Shown here: piece by piece, positions 1-8,574 of the stretch
How the letters are laid out: each line of letters opens with the position of its first letter
Position numbering within the stretch: position 1 is the first letter of the stretch
The notes under the pieces: generated by a model
Told to the model about the DNA's origin: nothing
Databases searched by the model: none
Seen by the model: only the letters and a program-made list of their open reading frames with translations
Origin: UMGS1370 sp963557065
Lineage (GTDB): Bacteria > Bacillota > Clostridia > Lachnospirales > Lachnospiraceae
DNA: 37,591 nucleotides
Assembly: GCA_963557065.1 (NCBI GenBank)
Contig: CAUWCT010000015.1
Span: forward strand, 1 to 37,591
Direction of reading: 5' to 3'
Position numbers and translations under genes: made by a program

Positions 1-2
1 TT

Positions 3-434
3 GTTCCGGAGCACACCTACGGCGGTATGGTAAATGTAGTTTACTTCTGTGAAGAGACCAATTCTGTCTGGGCTAACGGCGAAATCTGGGCTGCCGGTTT
101 AGTTGACGGCAAAGGCAATGTAAACTCCAGCGAACTTACCACTATTCCGGAAGGCTACAAGCTGAAAGTTGTCGGCGACTTCTACTATGACGGCGGCAGC
201 GAACTCCGCATTCAGGTTGTTCCGGAGCACACCTACGGCGGTATGGTAAATGTAGTTTACTTCTGTGAAGAAACCAATCATGTTTGGGCTAATGGCGAAA
301 TCTGGGCTGCTGGTTTAGTTGACGGCAAGGGCAATGTAAACTCCAGCGAACTTACCACTATTCCTGCAGGTTTTAAACTGAAAGTTGTCGGCGATTTCTA
401 CTATGACGGCGGCGATGAACTCCGCGTTGAAGTT
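3..434 (+). repeat. 216-bp tandem coding repeats (two units seen)
   Basis: The opening bases of the window match again from 217, and the ATG at 27 recurs at 243, giving a period of 216 bp or exactly 72 codons. The first unit continues beyond the left edge, so more copies are likely upstream. The final unit diverges most near its 3' end. Near-identity at the DNA level suggests recent duplication or gene conversion. Confidence 0.85.
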
Positions 435-455
435 GTTCCCATGTTATTTAAATAA
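3..455 (+). CDS. 3' end of a tandem-repeat protein of unknown function (partial)
   Basis: The frame is open from the first bases of the window, so this is the C-terminal part of a longer protein. An internal ATG at 27 would be an artificial start, because the residues before it (VPEHTYGG) recur before the same methionine at 243. Two copies of a 72-residue unit are visible, rich in Tyr, Gly and Val, with conserved cores such as VVYFCEETN, VWANGEIWAAG and KLKVVGDFYYDGG. The copies differ at only a few residues and are nearly identical in DNA. The last unit ends in a short tail (VVPMLFK) and a stop. I do not recognise the family. The repeat structure and the absence of charged catalytic motifs suggest a structural or adhesive surface protein, but no signal peptide or anchor can be seen here. 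A dyad terminator follows 50 bases downstream. Confidence 0.7.
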   Translation, partial: VPEHTYGGMVNVVYFCEETNSVWANGEIWAAGLVDGKGNVNSSELTTIPEGYKLKVVGDFYYDGGSELRIQVVPEHTYGGMVNVVYFCEETNHVWANGEIWAAGLVDGKGNVNSSELTTIPAGFKLKVVGDFYYDGGDELRVEVVPMLFK

Positions 456-505
456 TATCCGAGTCAAAAGTCATGAAGAACAGCATGTAAGTTTTTTAAT
501 CCATT

Positions 506-531
506 ACGGCCCCGGAATAATCCGGGGCCGT
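506..531. terminator. Strong hairpin between convergent genes
   Basis: A perfect 11-bp stem (acggccccgga with its complement) closes on a 4-base loop. It lies between the stop of the repeat protein and the stop of the convergent CAP gene. T-rich stretches are only loosely placed on either side, so it is a plausible bidirectional terminator but without a textbook U-tract. Confidence 0.65.
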
Positions 532-551
532 ATCAATTACTCTATATCATT

Positions 552-1733
552 TTATCTTGGTGTTCCAAACATCTGAACCCAGTATTTTCTGCCATTCTTT
601 TTATAGCATCCCACACCAATTTCCTCAAATGAAGCGTTTAAAATATTGGCCCTGTGGCCAGAAGAATTCATCCAGCCATTCATCACATGCTCCGGGCTTG
701 TATATCCTTCTGCAATATTTTCTCCCACTCTGCCGTATTCATACCGATCGTCCAATATGGAAAAACAGCTTGTGCCGTCTGGCCTGGTATGAGAAAACTT
801 CTCTATCAGCTCTTTTGATCTCGTTTCACTGCACTCCATCAAAGTTTCATTTATTGACAGCGGATTCAGACCTTCCTTTTCACGTTCTGCATTGACAAGA
901 TCCACTACCTGCTCTGCCAGTTCCCGATCCAGTCCATCTGTTTTGGCAGCATTCTCTCCCTGACTGCTTCCACTCTGACTGCCGCCTTGATTATCCGCAT
1001 TGGAATTGCTGCTCTGGCTTCCATTATCTTTACTGTTTCCAGAAGAAGGTCTGTCATAATCTCCATTTTCGTAATCCCATTCATCTACTACATCCAGGAT
1101 TACACCTTTTGAATTGACAACGTACACTTCGCCATCCAGGGTAAAATCTTTTGTTTTCAAGACTCCTTTTTCGCTGAAGTAGTATTCATCTCCGTCAATT
1201 TCTGCAAATCCCACTGTCACATAACCGTCTTCATCAAAATAGTAACGGCTGCTGTTAATGGTTTTCCAGCGGTTTTTTACATAAGAGCCGTCTGAATTTT
1301 GGTACCGGCGGCCAATATTATCTTCCCTCCATCCGGCTTTGTTTTCCTGAGAGGTTGTCGTAGTGGTGTTATTTTGCGGCGCTGTGTCAGCAGGCACTTT
1401 CTTTCCTTCACTCTCCAGCCATGCACCGGACGAATCCACTGTCCAGCCGTCCGGGGTTACAGCATTGGCCCACATTGCGCCTGATTCCTTATCTAAATAA
1501 TACTGTTTTCCATTATCCTCGATCCATCCGGTCTGCATGTACCCGTTTGCATCAAAATGATACCACTTTCCGCTGGCCGGGTCCTGAAACCAGTCATTTG
1601 CAGGATATGTCTTGTCTTCCCTTTCATACCACCAGCCTTTTTCAGTCAGCTGCCATCCTGCCGCTAAAGCAGTGCCGCTGATGCCAAGAGACAGTGCCAG
1701 TGCTGATGCTGTAATTAAGATTTGCTTTTTCAT
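552..1733 (-). CDS. Secreted CAP-domain protein with choline-binding-like wall repeats
   Basis: The preferred start is the ATG at 1733, giving 393 residues. An in-frame TTG at 1748 would place the GGAGG ribosome site inside the gene. Residues 1-25 are a signal peptide (MKKQ, hydrophobic core, ALA cut site). Residues about 26-110 and 135-215 hold Trp/Tyr/Gly repeats (GWWYE, KWYHFDANGYMQTGW, RYYFDEDGY) of the cell-wall/choline-binding type. A Ser/Asn/Gly/Gln-rich linker follows at about 225-265. Residues 268-393 are a CAP (SCP/PR-1-like) domain with FSHT (His315), GENIAEG (Glu338) and SSGHR (His360), the usual cavity residues. It is likely exported and held non-covalently on the wall. The activity of bacterial CAP proteins is mostly unknown, so no reaction is assigned. 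It is monocistronic, with a promoter at about 1985-2013 and an unusually long structured leader. Confidence 0.85.
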   Translation of the reverse strand: MKKQILITASALALSLGISGTALAAGWQLTEKGWWYEREDKTYPANDWFQDPASGKWYHFDANGYMQTGWIEDNGKQYYLDKESGAMWANAVTPDGWTVDSSGAWLESEGKKVPADTAPQNNTTTTTSQENKAGWREDNIGRRYQNSDGSYVKNRWKTINSSRYYFDEDGYVTVGFAEIDGDEYYFSEKGVLKTKDFTLDGEVYVVNSKGVILDVVDEWDYENGDYDRPSSGNSKDNGSQSSNSNADNQGGSQSGSSQGENAAKTDGLDRELAEQVVDLVNAEREKEGLNPLSINETLMECSETRSKELIEKFSHTRPDGTSCFSILDDRYEYGRVGENIAEGYTSPEHVMNGWMNSSGHRANILNASFEEIGVGCYKKNGRKYWVQMFGTPR

Positions 1734-1773
1734 TTTCTTTTCCTCCAATCCCAGACCTTTTATCTGCTGTACT

Positions 1774-1973
1774 TAGCATCAGTGTACAGGGGGCAATACG
1801 GTCAGAAACGTCCAGATAGCGTGTCTGCTATGTTACTTTCAATCGGTGTACGTCCAGTACACCTCATTCAAGTGCCTTGCAGACGCACTATCTGACCTGT
1901 TTCTGACTCTTTCGACCTCAAGTGGAAAGAATTTCCCCACTCTGAGACGTGTTGCCCCTGTACACTGATGCTA
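1774..1973. repeat. 200-bp near-palindrome in the CAP-gene leader
   Basis: Outer arms at 1774-1800 and 1948-1973 match as inverted repeats over about 26 bases with a one-base bulge and one mismatch (tagcatcagtgtacagg against its complement). Inner arms at 1801-1828 and 1879-1907 also pair (gtcagaaac with gtttctgac, gcagac with gtctgc). A terminal stem (ggtgtac/gtacacc, 1845-1851 and 1857-1863) closes on 5 bases. One arm carries an extra 40-base segment, 1908-1947, that can fold on itself. It is either a miniature transposon-like element or a structured 5' leader. No convincing target duplication is seen. Confidence 0.75.
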
Positions 1974-1984
1974 GACTACCTTCT

Positions 1985-2013
1985 ATTATACTCAAAAGAA
2001 CAAGGTCCGGCAA
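1985..2013 (-). promoter_or_regulatory. Sigma-A-type promoter for the CAP gene
   Basis: On the minus strand TTGCCG (2008-2013) and TATAAT (1985-1990) are separated by exactly 17 bases. Transcription would begin just before the 200-bp palindrome, giving a leader of roughly 245 bases before the GGAGG site. The promoter lies in the short gap downstream of the GH4 gene. Confidence 0.6.
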
Positions 2014-2031
2014 TGGATGTTCCGGAAAAAG

Positions 2032-3360
2032 TTAAAAAGCTTTAAATCCGGGGAGATACTCTTTCTGGGCTTCCAGAATTTCTTCTGTAAGGGTTCTTAT
2101 TTGATCAGGTGTTAATATGCTATTTGCCACAGGATCTGCCAAAAAGGCCCAATATACATATCTGGAATCTCTTTTTAGGAATGCTTCCACTGCCAGACGG
2201 TGTACCTGTATTTCCATACTGCACAACATTGCAAGTTGCATAGGAAGTTCTCCATATCGGCAAGGCTGTACTCCATTTTTGTCCACCATACATGCAACTT
2301 CTACACAAGCATCCTCCGGGAGATTTTCAATTAGTCCATGATTGATCACATTCGCATAAATCTTACAGGGAATATCTGTAACCATAGCGTTGATAATTTC
2401 TGCACCATACTCCACACTTGATTCTGGCATAGGCAGCTTTTTTTCACGCGCAAGTTCTACCTTTTTTGCAAACTCTGCTGTCTTTGCTGCAATATTTTTT
2501 TTATAAATATCTGTGTGAATGTCCAGTTCCTTCCGAAGTTCTTCTGTCCGCAGATAATACGGAACATATTCTCCCACATGCTGGCTGGATTCTGTAACCA
2601 TATAGCCAAAACGATTCATAATATCAATTCTCGCTCGCCCAAGGGACGCAAAAATCTGATCATCTGTGGAAATATCTGTCTCATACAATTCCGGCGCTCT
2701 TGCCTTTAAAAGCGGATACAGATCTTCCCCATCTTTTTCAAATTTCAGAATAAAACTCAGGTGGTTAATTCCTGCCGCTTCATAAGTAATTTCTTCATAC
2801 GGAACAGAAATTGCCTTTGCCATCTGTCTGGTGGTGCCCTGTACACTGTGGCAAAGTCCGATAAAGGGAACCTTGCTAATCTTTGCCGCTGCCATTACAT
2901 TGATCTGCTGAGGATTGGTGTAATTCAGCACCACTGCTCCAGGAGCGGAAACCCGTTCTATCATCTTCAGCATTTTTTCTAAAAATACCATTGTACGAAG
3001 TCCTCTGGAAACGCCTCCCACGCCGCATGTATCTCCAACCGTCTGATACAATCCATATTTCTTGGGAATATCCATATCCTTTTCAGATGCTTCCAAACCA
3101 CCTATCTTTGTTAAGTGAATAATAAAGTCTGCATCTTTTAATGCCTCTTCCATATCCAATGTGTACATTGGTTCTTTTTTATAAGAAATTCTCTCAAAAT
3201 GATAATCCAGCAAAACCTTTAAATTATCCAGTCTCTCTTTATCAATATCCATAAAACTCAATTCACAGTCAAACAGCGCTTCTTTTAAAAGAATGTCTGA
3301 CACCAGCTTATAAGTAAATCCAAAACTTCCTGCACCGATAAACGCAATCTTTTTTGACAT
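2032..3360 (-). CDS. GH4-family NAD- and metal-dependent glycosidase (alpha-galactosidase/alpha-glucosidase type)
   Basis: The start chosen is the second ATG (3360; MSKKIAFIGAG, 442 residues) because GGAG lies 7 bases before it; the ATG at 3366 is only one base from that site. The N-terminus is a Rossmann NAD fold (GAGSFGF, residues 9-15; acidic MDID at 37-40). The family motif NYTNPQQ is at 146-152. The metal ligands expected for GH4 are present: Cys170 in GLCHS and His200 in GINH. GH4 enzymes cleave alpha-glycosides in the cytosol by NAD-linked oxidation, elimination and reduction with Mn2+. The exact sugar cannot be read from sequence; the class resembles MelA-like alpha-galactosidases more than phospho-glucosidases. 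It is the last gene of the ABC operon, 38 bases after the second permease, and probably acts on the imported oligosaccharide. Confidence 0.85.
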   Translation of the reverse strand: MSKKIAFIGAGSFGFTYKLVSDILLKEALFDCELSFMDIDKERLDNLKVLLDYHFERISYKKEPMYTLDMEEALKDADFIIHLTKIGGLEASEKDMDIPKKYGLYQTVGDTCGVGGVSRGLRTMVFLEKMLKMIERVSAPGAVVLNYTNPQQINVMAAAKISKVPFIGLCHSVQGTTRQMAKAISVPYEEITYEAAGINHLSFILKFEKDGEDLYPLLKARAPELYETDISTDDQIFASLGRARIDIMNRFGYMVTESSQHVGEYVPYYLRTEELRKELDIHTDIYKKNIAAKTAEFAKKVELAREKKLPMPESSVEYGAEIINAMVTDIPCKIYANVINHGLIENLPEDACVEVACMVDKNGVQPCRYGELPMQLAMLCSMEIQVHRLAVEAFLKRDSRYVYWAFLADPVANSILTPDQIRTLTEEILEAQKEYLPGFKAF

Positions 3361-3398
3361 ATTCATACTCCTTCTCTCTCAAAATCGTAACATGACTT

Positions 3399-4238
3399 TT
3401 AACCCTTTAAACCGGATGTAGCAATTCCCTCCACCAGATATTTCTGAAAAAACAGGAAAATCAGACACACCGGAATCAAAGACAACACCGCCATTGCAAA
3501 CATTGCTCCCCAATCGCTCTGAACTGTGGGATCTGTAAACATTTTAATCGCCACAGAGAATGTGTATTTTTTGGGTTCGCTTAAAAAGATAAGCGGAGCC
3601 AGAAAATCCTGCCATCTCCAATAAAAAGAAAAGATAATGGAAGTAACTATCGCCGACTTTGTTAATGGAAGCAAAATCGCTGTATAAGTACGAAGCTTTC
3701 CGCACCCATCAATCATCGCCGCTTCATCCAGTTCTACCGGAAGCCCCCTTAAAAACTGCATATTCAGAAAAACAAAAAATGGCATTGCACAAAAGTGAGG
3801 CACAATTAATGGAAGAAATGTATTAGTCCAGTTAATGTTCTTAAACATAATATACTGCGGCACAATTAAAATCTGCTCCGGCAGCATCATAGTTCCCATC
3901 ATAATTGCAAACCAGAAATTTTTGTATTTAAAATTCACTCTGGAAAATCCATAAGATACAACAGAAGACGAAATCACTGAACCTACAGTTGCTAAAACAG
4001 CTACAATAAATGAGTTTAGAAAGAATGTTCCAAAGCTGATTCCGCCCATTCCCTTCCAGCCGTTTATATAGTTTTCAAAGTGCAGTTCTTTTGGTATCAG
4101 ATTTGCCGCATCTACAAAAATCTGCTCTGTCGGCTTTAAGGAACTGGAAAACATCCACAATAGAGGATACAGCATAACAAATGCAAGAATTCCAGCAAAC
4201 AGGTGAAAGCAAATGGAACCAACTGTTTTTTTATTCAT
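3399..4238 (-). CDS. Sugar ABC transporter permease (MsmG/LacG type)
   Basis: Membrane subunit of a carbohydrate importer. The start is the ATG at 4238 (MNKKTVG, 279 residues), preceded by GGGGG seven bases upstream; the longer frame runs back into the preceding gene. About six membrane segments are visible, the first at residues 9-30. The cytoplasmic EAA loop (LDEAAMIDGCGKLRTYTAILLP) that contacts the ATPase is present, with the typical ending EGIATSGLKG. It starts one base after the stop of the preceding permease, so translation is probably coupled. It would pair with that permease to form the channel fed by the lipoprotein encoded first in the operon. No ATPase gene is nearby. Confidence 0.9.
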   Translation of the reverse strand: MNKKTVGSICFHLFAGILAFVMLYPLLWMFSSSLKPTEQIFVDAANLIPKELHFENYINGWKGMGGISFGTFFLNSFIVAVLATVGSVISSSVVSYGFSRVNFKYKNFWFAIMMGTMMLPEQILIVPQYIMFKNINWTNTFLPLIVPHFCAMPFFVFLNMQFLRGLPVELDEAAMIDGCGKLRTYTAILLPLTKSAIVTSIIFSFYWRWQDFLAPLIFLSEPKKYTFSVAIKMFTDPTVQSDWGAMFAMAVLSLIPVCLIFLFFQKYLVEGIATSGLKG

Positions 4239-4239
4239 G

Positions 4240-5139
4240 CTAATCCCCCTTTGTCTCATAATAAACCCAGTTATTGGAAGACTTAAATATAAATACCGCA
4301 AACACTGCAATAATCAGCAGCAATACCCATGCCAGGGCGCTTCCGTATCCCATGTTAAAATATTCAAATGACTGTTTATAGATGTAAAGTGCATAAAACA
4401 GTGTCTTATCCAATGGTCCGCCTTTTGTAATAATATAACTTTCATTAAATGCTTTGAATGCATTAATAATCTGCATAATCAGATTAAAAAAGATTACCGG
4501 AGAAATCATTGGAAGGGTAATACTTTTAAATTTCTGGAACGAAGACGCTCCGTCCAATGTCGCCGCCTCATAATAAGTAGTCGGAACCTGCTTCAAACCT
4601 GCAATAAAAATTAACATAGATGCGCCAAATTGCCAGACTCCCAGAATAACCAGAACCCCCAGCGCCGTCTTTGTGTTGCCAATCCAGGAAATATTCACAT
4701 CCACTCCCAGCATCTGAAGAATGGAGTTGATTGCGCCCTCTGCTCCAAAAAGCTGCCCCCACATAATGGCAATCGCCACACTTCCGCCTAACAGAGAGGG
4801 CAGATAAAAGATTGAGCGGTATACTCCGATTCCTCTGTGCTTAGAAGAAAGAAGCATGGCGATCAAAAGTGCAAATATCAGACGAAGGGGAACCAACAGC
4901 GCTACATATGTAAATGTAACCTTTAATGACTGATAAAACTTCTCATCCTGAAACATTCTTTTATAATTATCCAGTCCAATCCACTGAGCGGTACTGATTC
5001 CGTCAAAATTCGTAAATGACAAGTAAAGGGAATACAGCATAGGAATCATTGTAAAAATCAGCAAACCAATCAGCCATGGCGATATAATCAAATATCCCAA
5101 TAAATTTTCTTTTCGATCCCTTCTCCGTTTCTGCTTCAT
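4240..5139 (-). CDS. Sugar ABC transporter permease (MsmF/LacF/UgpA type)
   Basis: A 299-residue permease with an N-terminal basic stretch (KQKRRRDRKEN), first membrane helix at about residues 14-37 and five further helices. The EAA motif reads YYEAATLDGASSFQKFKSITLP and the conserved GGP segment (ITKGGPLDKT) is typical of sugar importers. Length and motif order match the family, with no insertion. It lies 15 bases after the binding-protein gene and one base before the second permease, in a compact operon. Substrate is inferred only from the linked GH4 glycosidase: an alpha-galactoside or similar oligosaccharide. Confidence 0.9.
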   Translation of the reverse strand: MKQKRRRDRKENLLGYLIISPWLIGLLIFTMIPMLYSLYLSFTNFDGISTAQWIGLDNYKRMFQDEKFYQSLKVTFTYVALLVPLRLIFALLIAMLLSSKHRGIGVYRSIFYLPSLLGGSVAIAIMWGQLFGAEGAINSILQMLGVDVNISWIGNTKTALGVLVILGVWQFGASMLIFIAGLKQVPTTYYEAATLDGASSFQKFKSITLPMISPVIFFNLIMQIINAFKAFNESYIITKGGPLDKTLFYALYIYKQSFEYFNMGYGSALAWVLLLIIAVFAVFIFKSSNNWVYYETKGD

Positions 5140-5154
5140 AATATTTTCCCTTTC

Positions 5155-6483
5155 CTATTGATTGGCAGCCTTCAATGCCGTTTCTGCATTGGTACGGAAT
5201 GCAGATGCTGCCTCTGCTGCATCAGACTCTCCAAATAATACCATCTCAAACTGCTTCGTATATTCTGCATTGACTTCAGACGCTCCTGCGGGGTTTGGAG
5301 GATCGATTGGAGAGGAATATTCTGATACCAAATCCATATACTCAAATACTCTCTTACCAGGTCCCTCCAGATTTGCAGATACCTTCTCTGCCATATTGGA
5401 AGAAATCGGCACTCCGCGTCGTCCCGCAATCACATTGTTTATTTCCTCATCATTTACCCATGCGTCAATAAATGCCGCTGCCTCTTCCTTTTTATCAGAT
5501 GTTGCCGTAATGGAAAGAAACTGGGATGGTTTCACATACATTCCCTTTGTTGCTCCTGTCCCCGGAATAATGGTCAGTCCAAGTTCTTTTCCTTTTACTG
5601 CCACCAGAGTCTCATACATATCCGTCCATACGATTTCTGTAGCTGCCTCGCCCTTTGAAAATGGGGAATCTTCTACACTCGTCTGCTGTACTTTCGTGTC
5701 AATGGACGGCAGCGCCCCTGCATCATGCATCCTCTGAACACTGCTGAAAAATTCCGTAAGAACTGCATCATCGTATCCCATTGTCAAACCGTCTTCTCCA
5801 AATAAAGTACCGCCTTCACTTCTGGCAATTACCTCAAATAAATTAATATTAGACACAATATCACTGATTGTAGAGCCATATTTTCCTGTTTTCTCATGGA
5901 ATTCAATACAGAACTTTTCAAAATCACTCCAACTCATTTCCGGCCCCCGAACTTCCATTCCCGCCTCTTTAATCATTTCTTCATCATATACCATACAAAG
6001 AGCATTGGAGCCGACATTAACTCCATACAGTTTTCCATCAATTCTGCCGCCTTCCAGCTTCAGCGGATCCACATCCGTCATATCGATCTTTCCCGACTCA
6101 ATATACCCATCCAGCGGCTCCAGAAGTCCTTTGCTGGCATACTGCATAATCACTCCGTAATCCTGTCTCATAATATCCGGCAGGTCTCCTGCTGCCGATA
6201 AAGTGTTCATTTTCTGCCAGTAATCTCCCCAGGAGGCATAGATTGGTTCAAATTCTACTCCTGTTTTTTCCGTATATTTTGCACACGCCTCTAATGTAAA
6301 TTCATGGACCACCTGGGTTCCCCACCAGGATATCCCAACCTTGTCAGTAGACGCGCCATCCTGTACCGCTGCGCTCTCACCGGCTGATGTATTGGTCTTT
6401 ACAGGAGTGTTCTGCTCCTCTTTTGCCGAACACCCTGCTACGCACAGCGCTGCTGCTGCAATCAATAAAAACCGTTTTCTCAT
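5155..6483 (-). CDS. Carbohydrate ABC transporter binding lipoprotein (family 1)
   Basis: The start chosen is ATG 6483 (MRKRFLLIA, 442 residues) with GGAG 8 bases upstream; the ATG at 6504 would place that site inside the coding sequence. A lipoprotein signal ends at VAGC with Cys18 as the lipidated residue, followed by a Glu/Ser/Thr/Ala-rich linker. The body is a periplasmic-binding-like fold of the maltose/oligosaccharide class (ISWWGTQ, AGDLPDIMRQDY, GLLEPLDGYI, WSDFEKFC, AAAFIDAWVNDEE). It captures sugar outside the membrane for the two permeases encoded next. It is the first gene of a four-gene operon and is divergent from the kinase/regulator pair, which probably controls it. Confidence 0.9.
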   Translation of the reverse strand: MRKRFLLIAAAALCVAGCSAKEEQNTPVKTNTSAGESAAVQDGASTDKVGISWWGTQVVHEFTLEACAKYTEKTGVEFEPIYASWGDYWQKMNTLSAAGDLPDIMRQDYGVIMQYASKGLLEPLDGYIESGKIDMTDVDPLKLEGGRIDGKLYGVNVGSNALCMVYDEEMIKEAGMEVRGPEMSWSDFEKFCIEFHEKTGKYGSTISDIVSNINLFEVIARSEGGTLFGEDGLTMGYDDAVLTEFFSSVQRMHDAGALPSIDTKVQQTSVEDSPFSKGEAATEIVWTDMYETLVAVKGKELGLTIIPGTGATKGMYVKPSQFLSITATSDKKEEAAAFIDAWVNDEEINNVIAGRRGVPISSNMAEKVSANLEGPGKRVFEYMDLVSEYSSPIDPPNPAGASEVNAEYTKQFEMVLFGESDAAEAASAFRTNAETALKAANQ

Positions 6484-6783
6484 AATTGTTGCTCCTTTCC
6501 TCATTGTCTCCGTTTCTTATGCCCTTATTATATAAGTATTTTTCCAATACCTGTGAGAAAGGAAACGGACTCTTCTCTTCTAAAAAACACACTTCTTATC
6601 TGTTGTATGTGATTTTTTTGTTTGTTTGTAATAATTTTTCAACAAAAATGACCTTCTCTAACAAAAAACATTGCATTTAGCCGCCTCGCCTCATTATACC
6701 TTGTAAAAGCGGAGGTCCTGCGCTATAATTTTATCAAATTCAATCCTTTTTCTTTATAATACAACTGCAAAAGGAGATTTCCT
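6484..6783. promoter_or_regulatory. Divergent regulatory region of carbohydrate locus 1
   Basis: This 300-base AT-rich gap separates the binding-protein operon from the kinase gene. For the kinase, TTGTAA (6701-6706) and TATAAT (6724-6729) are spaced by 17 bases; a second TATAAT lies at 6755-6760. For the binding-protein operon, a TATAAT is seen on the minus strand at 6527-6532 but with no good -35, which fits an activator-dependent promoter. I see no clear long dyad for the regulator. Confidence 0.5.
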
Positions 6784-8574
6784 ATGGCAGATTTTCCCTA
6801 TTGCTCCAACAGGCTAAAACGCCTTTTTCGCAATCTTTCTCTGAAATACAAATTTTTTGGCATGTTTTTTATCAATACCCTTATGCTTTTAACTGCATTT
6901 TTTCTATGCTTTTTTATCTGTACAAAGTCCTACAATAAGATTCTCTATAAAACTGTAGCCGGAAATCTCTCCTATTCTTCTGATACCATTTCGGCTGCTA
7001 TGAACAACATCGAAACTCTGTCTTCTATGATTCTTTCTGATGATACCATACAAAAATCTCTGACTGTCTTCTCAGATACAGCGGACCCTGTAATCCGTTA
7101 TAATGCAGAACAGGAACTAAACCGAACTTTATTTTCTTACTATGATACATTCCGTACTCAAGGAATTTCCTATATTGCCGTCAACGGCAACAAAACTACT
7201 ACCTGTACCAACTGGTATCAATACAATCTGGTTTCTGCAGATTTTCTGGAGCAAATGAAACAAACCGCCCATTCCGGAAACGGTTCTGTCAAATGGATTT
7301 GGGAATCCGGCAATCAGGACGGACTTTTTCTTACCAGAGATATTCGCCAAATAAAAAATTTTTCTCTGGATTCTCTGGGCCAGCTGATGATTCATGTGGA
7401 TATTGATGAAATTGTAAGTTCTGCCAATACTGCTGCAACCCAATATGAAAATTCCTATTACGTAATTACCAATGATAACGGATCTGTCATTTATTCATCC
7501 AAACCATTAACTCAGGAAGAGTCTGCCTCCATCCACCGTTTCAACCAAAAAAATTATGGACCTGTATCCCTGCAGGGACATACATACTTTGCTGTGAATG
7601 GAACCATTCCTGATTACCGCTGGCATTACACTACCCTGATTCCCTTTGACACAATTACCCAGTCGCTGGATATATCCCTCATCACAATTTTCCTGATTTT
7701 ACTTGCTGCTTCCGGGATTATTATCTTGTTAAGTCATATATTTATCCGCTCTCTGACCATGCATTTTGATGCACTGAACTATAAGATGATGGAATTTAGC
7801 AAAAACGAGTTGTCTATCCCCCAGACTGCCTACTGCTATCAGGAGCGCCAGGATGAAATCGGTAAGCTCCATCAGCAATTTGACGCTATGATGATGCGAA
7901 TCCAGTCATTAATAAACACCAATTATGTCAATGAACTGTTAAGAAAAGACGCTCAGTTAAAAGCTCTGGAAGCCCAGATTAACCCGCATTTTCTCTATAA
8001 TACTCTGGAATCCATCAACTGGAGAGCCAAAATCAACAATAATCAGGACATTTCCCAGATGGCAGAATCGCTGGGCACCCTTCTTCGCGCTACTCTCAGC
8101 AACAAAAAATCGCTGGTTACTCTTGCCTGTGAACTGGAACTTGTTCGCTGCTACATTACTATACAAAAGCTAAGATTTGAGGATGAACTTGAATGTCAAT
8201 TTACCACTGAATCCGGACTCGAAAATGCCCTTATTCCGCCTCTCACCATCCAACCTCTAATCGAGAATGCAATTCACTATGGGATGGAAGAAATGGAAGA
8301 AATCTGCCATGTTTTTATTTTTATTAAGAAATGCGACAGTCGTCTGGTTATCAAAGTACAAAACGACGGTTCTGTTATAGATGAACATCTTCTTGAGCGC
8401 CTGGAATCCAAGGAAATACATCCCAACGGTTTCGGGATTGGCCTGCTTAATATTAACAAACGCATCCAGCTTCTTTTCGGAAAAGAATGCGGACTCCATT
8501 TTTCCAATGAAAACGGACTTGCCACTGTTACTCTTATCTTTACTTATAAAACGGAGGAATCTCAATTTTGCTGA
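6784..8574 (+). CDS. YesM-type sensor histidine kinase
   Basis: A 596-residue membrane kinase. The first membrane helix is at about residues 25-48, an extracytoplasmic sensing region of some 245 residues follows, and a second helix lies at about 294-320. A HAMP-like segment leads to the His_kinase domain with INPHFLYNTLESINW (phosphorylated His402). The ATPase part shows the N box (LIENAIHYGM) and a glycine box (GFGIGLLNINKRI). It overlaps the downstream regulator gene by 7 bases, so the pair is co-translated. It most likely senses the sugar, or the loaded binding protein, of the divergent ABC operon and phosphorylates the partner regulator. Confidence 0.9.
   Translation: MADFPYCSNRLKRLFRNLSLKYKFFGMFFINTLMLLTAFFLCFFICTKSYNKILYKTVAGNLSYSSDTISAAMNNIETLSSMILSDDTIQKSLTVFSDTADPVIRYNAEQELNRTLFSYYDTFRTQGISYIAVNGNKTTTCTNWYQYNLVSADFLEQMKQTAHSGNGSVKWIWESGNQDGLFLTRDIRQIKNFSLDSLGQLMIHVDIDEIVSSANTAATQYENSYYVITNDNGSVIYSSKPLTQEESASIHRFNQKNYGPVSLQGHTYFAVNGTIPDYRWHYTTLIPFDTITQSLDISLITIFLILLAASGIIILLSHIFIRSLTMHFDALNYKMMEFSKNELSIPQTAYCYQERQDEIGKLHQQFDAMMMRIQSLINTNYVNELLRKDAQLKALEAQINPHFLYNTLESINWRAKINNNQDISQMAESLGTLLRATLSNKKSLVTLACELELVRCYITIQKLRFEDELECQFTTESGLENALIPPLTIQPLIENAIHYGMEEMEEICHVFIFIKKCDSRLVIKVQNDGSVIDEHLLERLESKEIHPNGFGIGLLNINKRIQLLFGKECGLHFSNENGLATVTLIFTYKTEESQFC

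Noticed and set aside
3..434. Possible CRISPR-like or DNA repeat array at the left edge
   Set aside because: The period is 216 bp, both units are in frame with an open reading frame and there are no spacers, so it is a coding tandem repeat.
1766..1981. Target-site duplication around the 200-bp palindrome
   Set aside because: The flanks (gctgtact on one side, gactacct on the other) share only a misaligned act, which is no better than chance.
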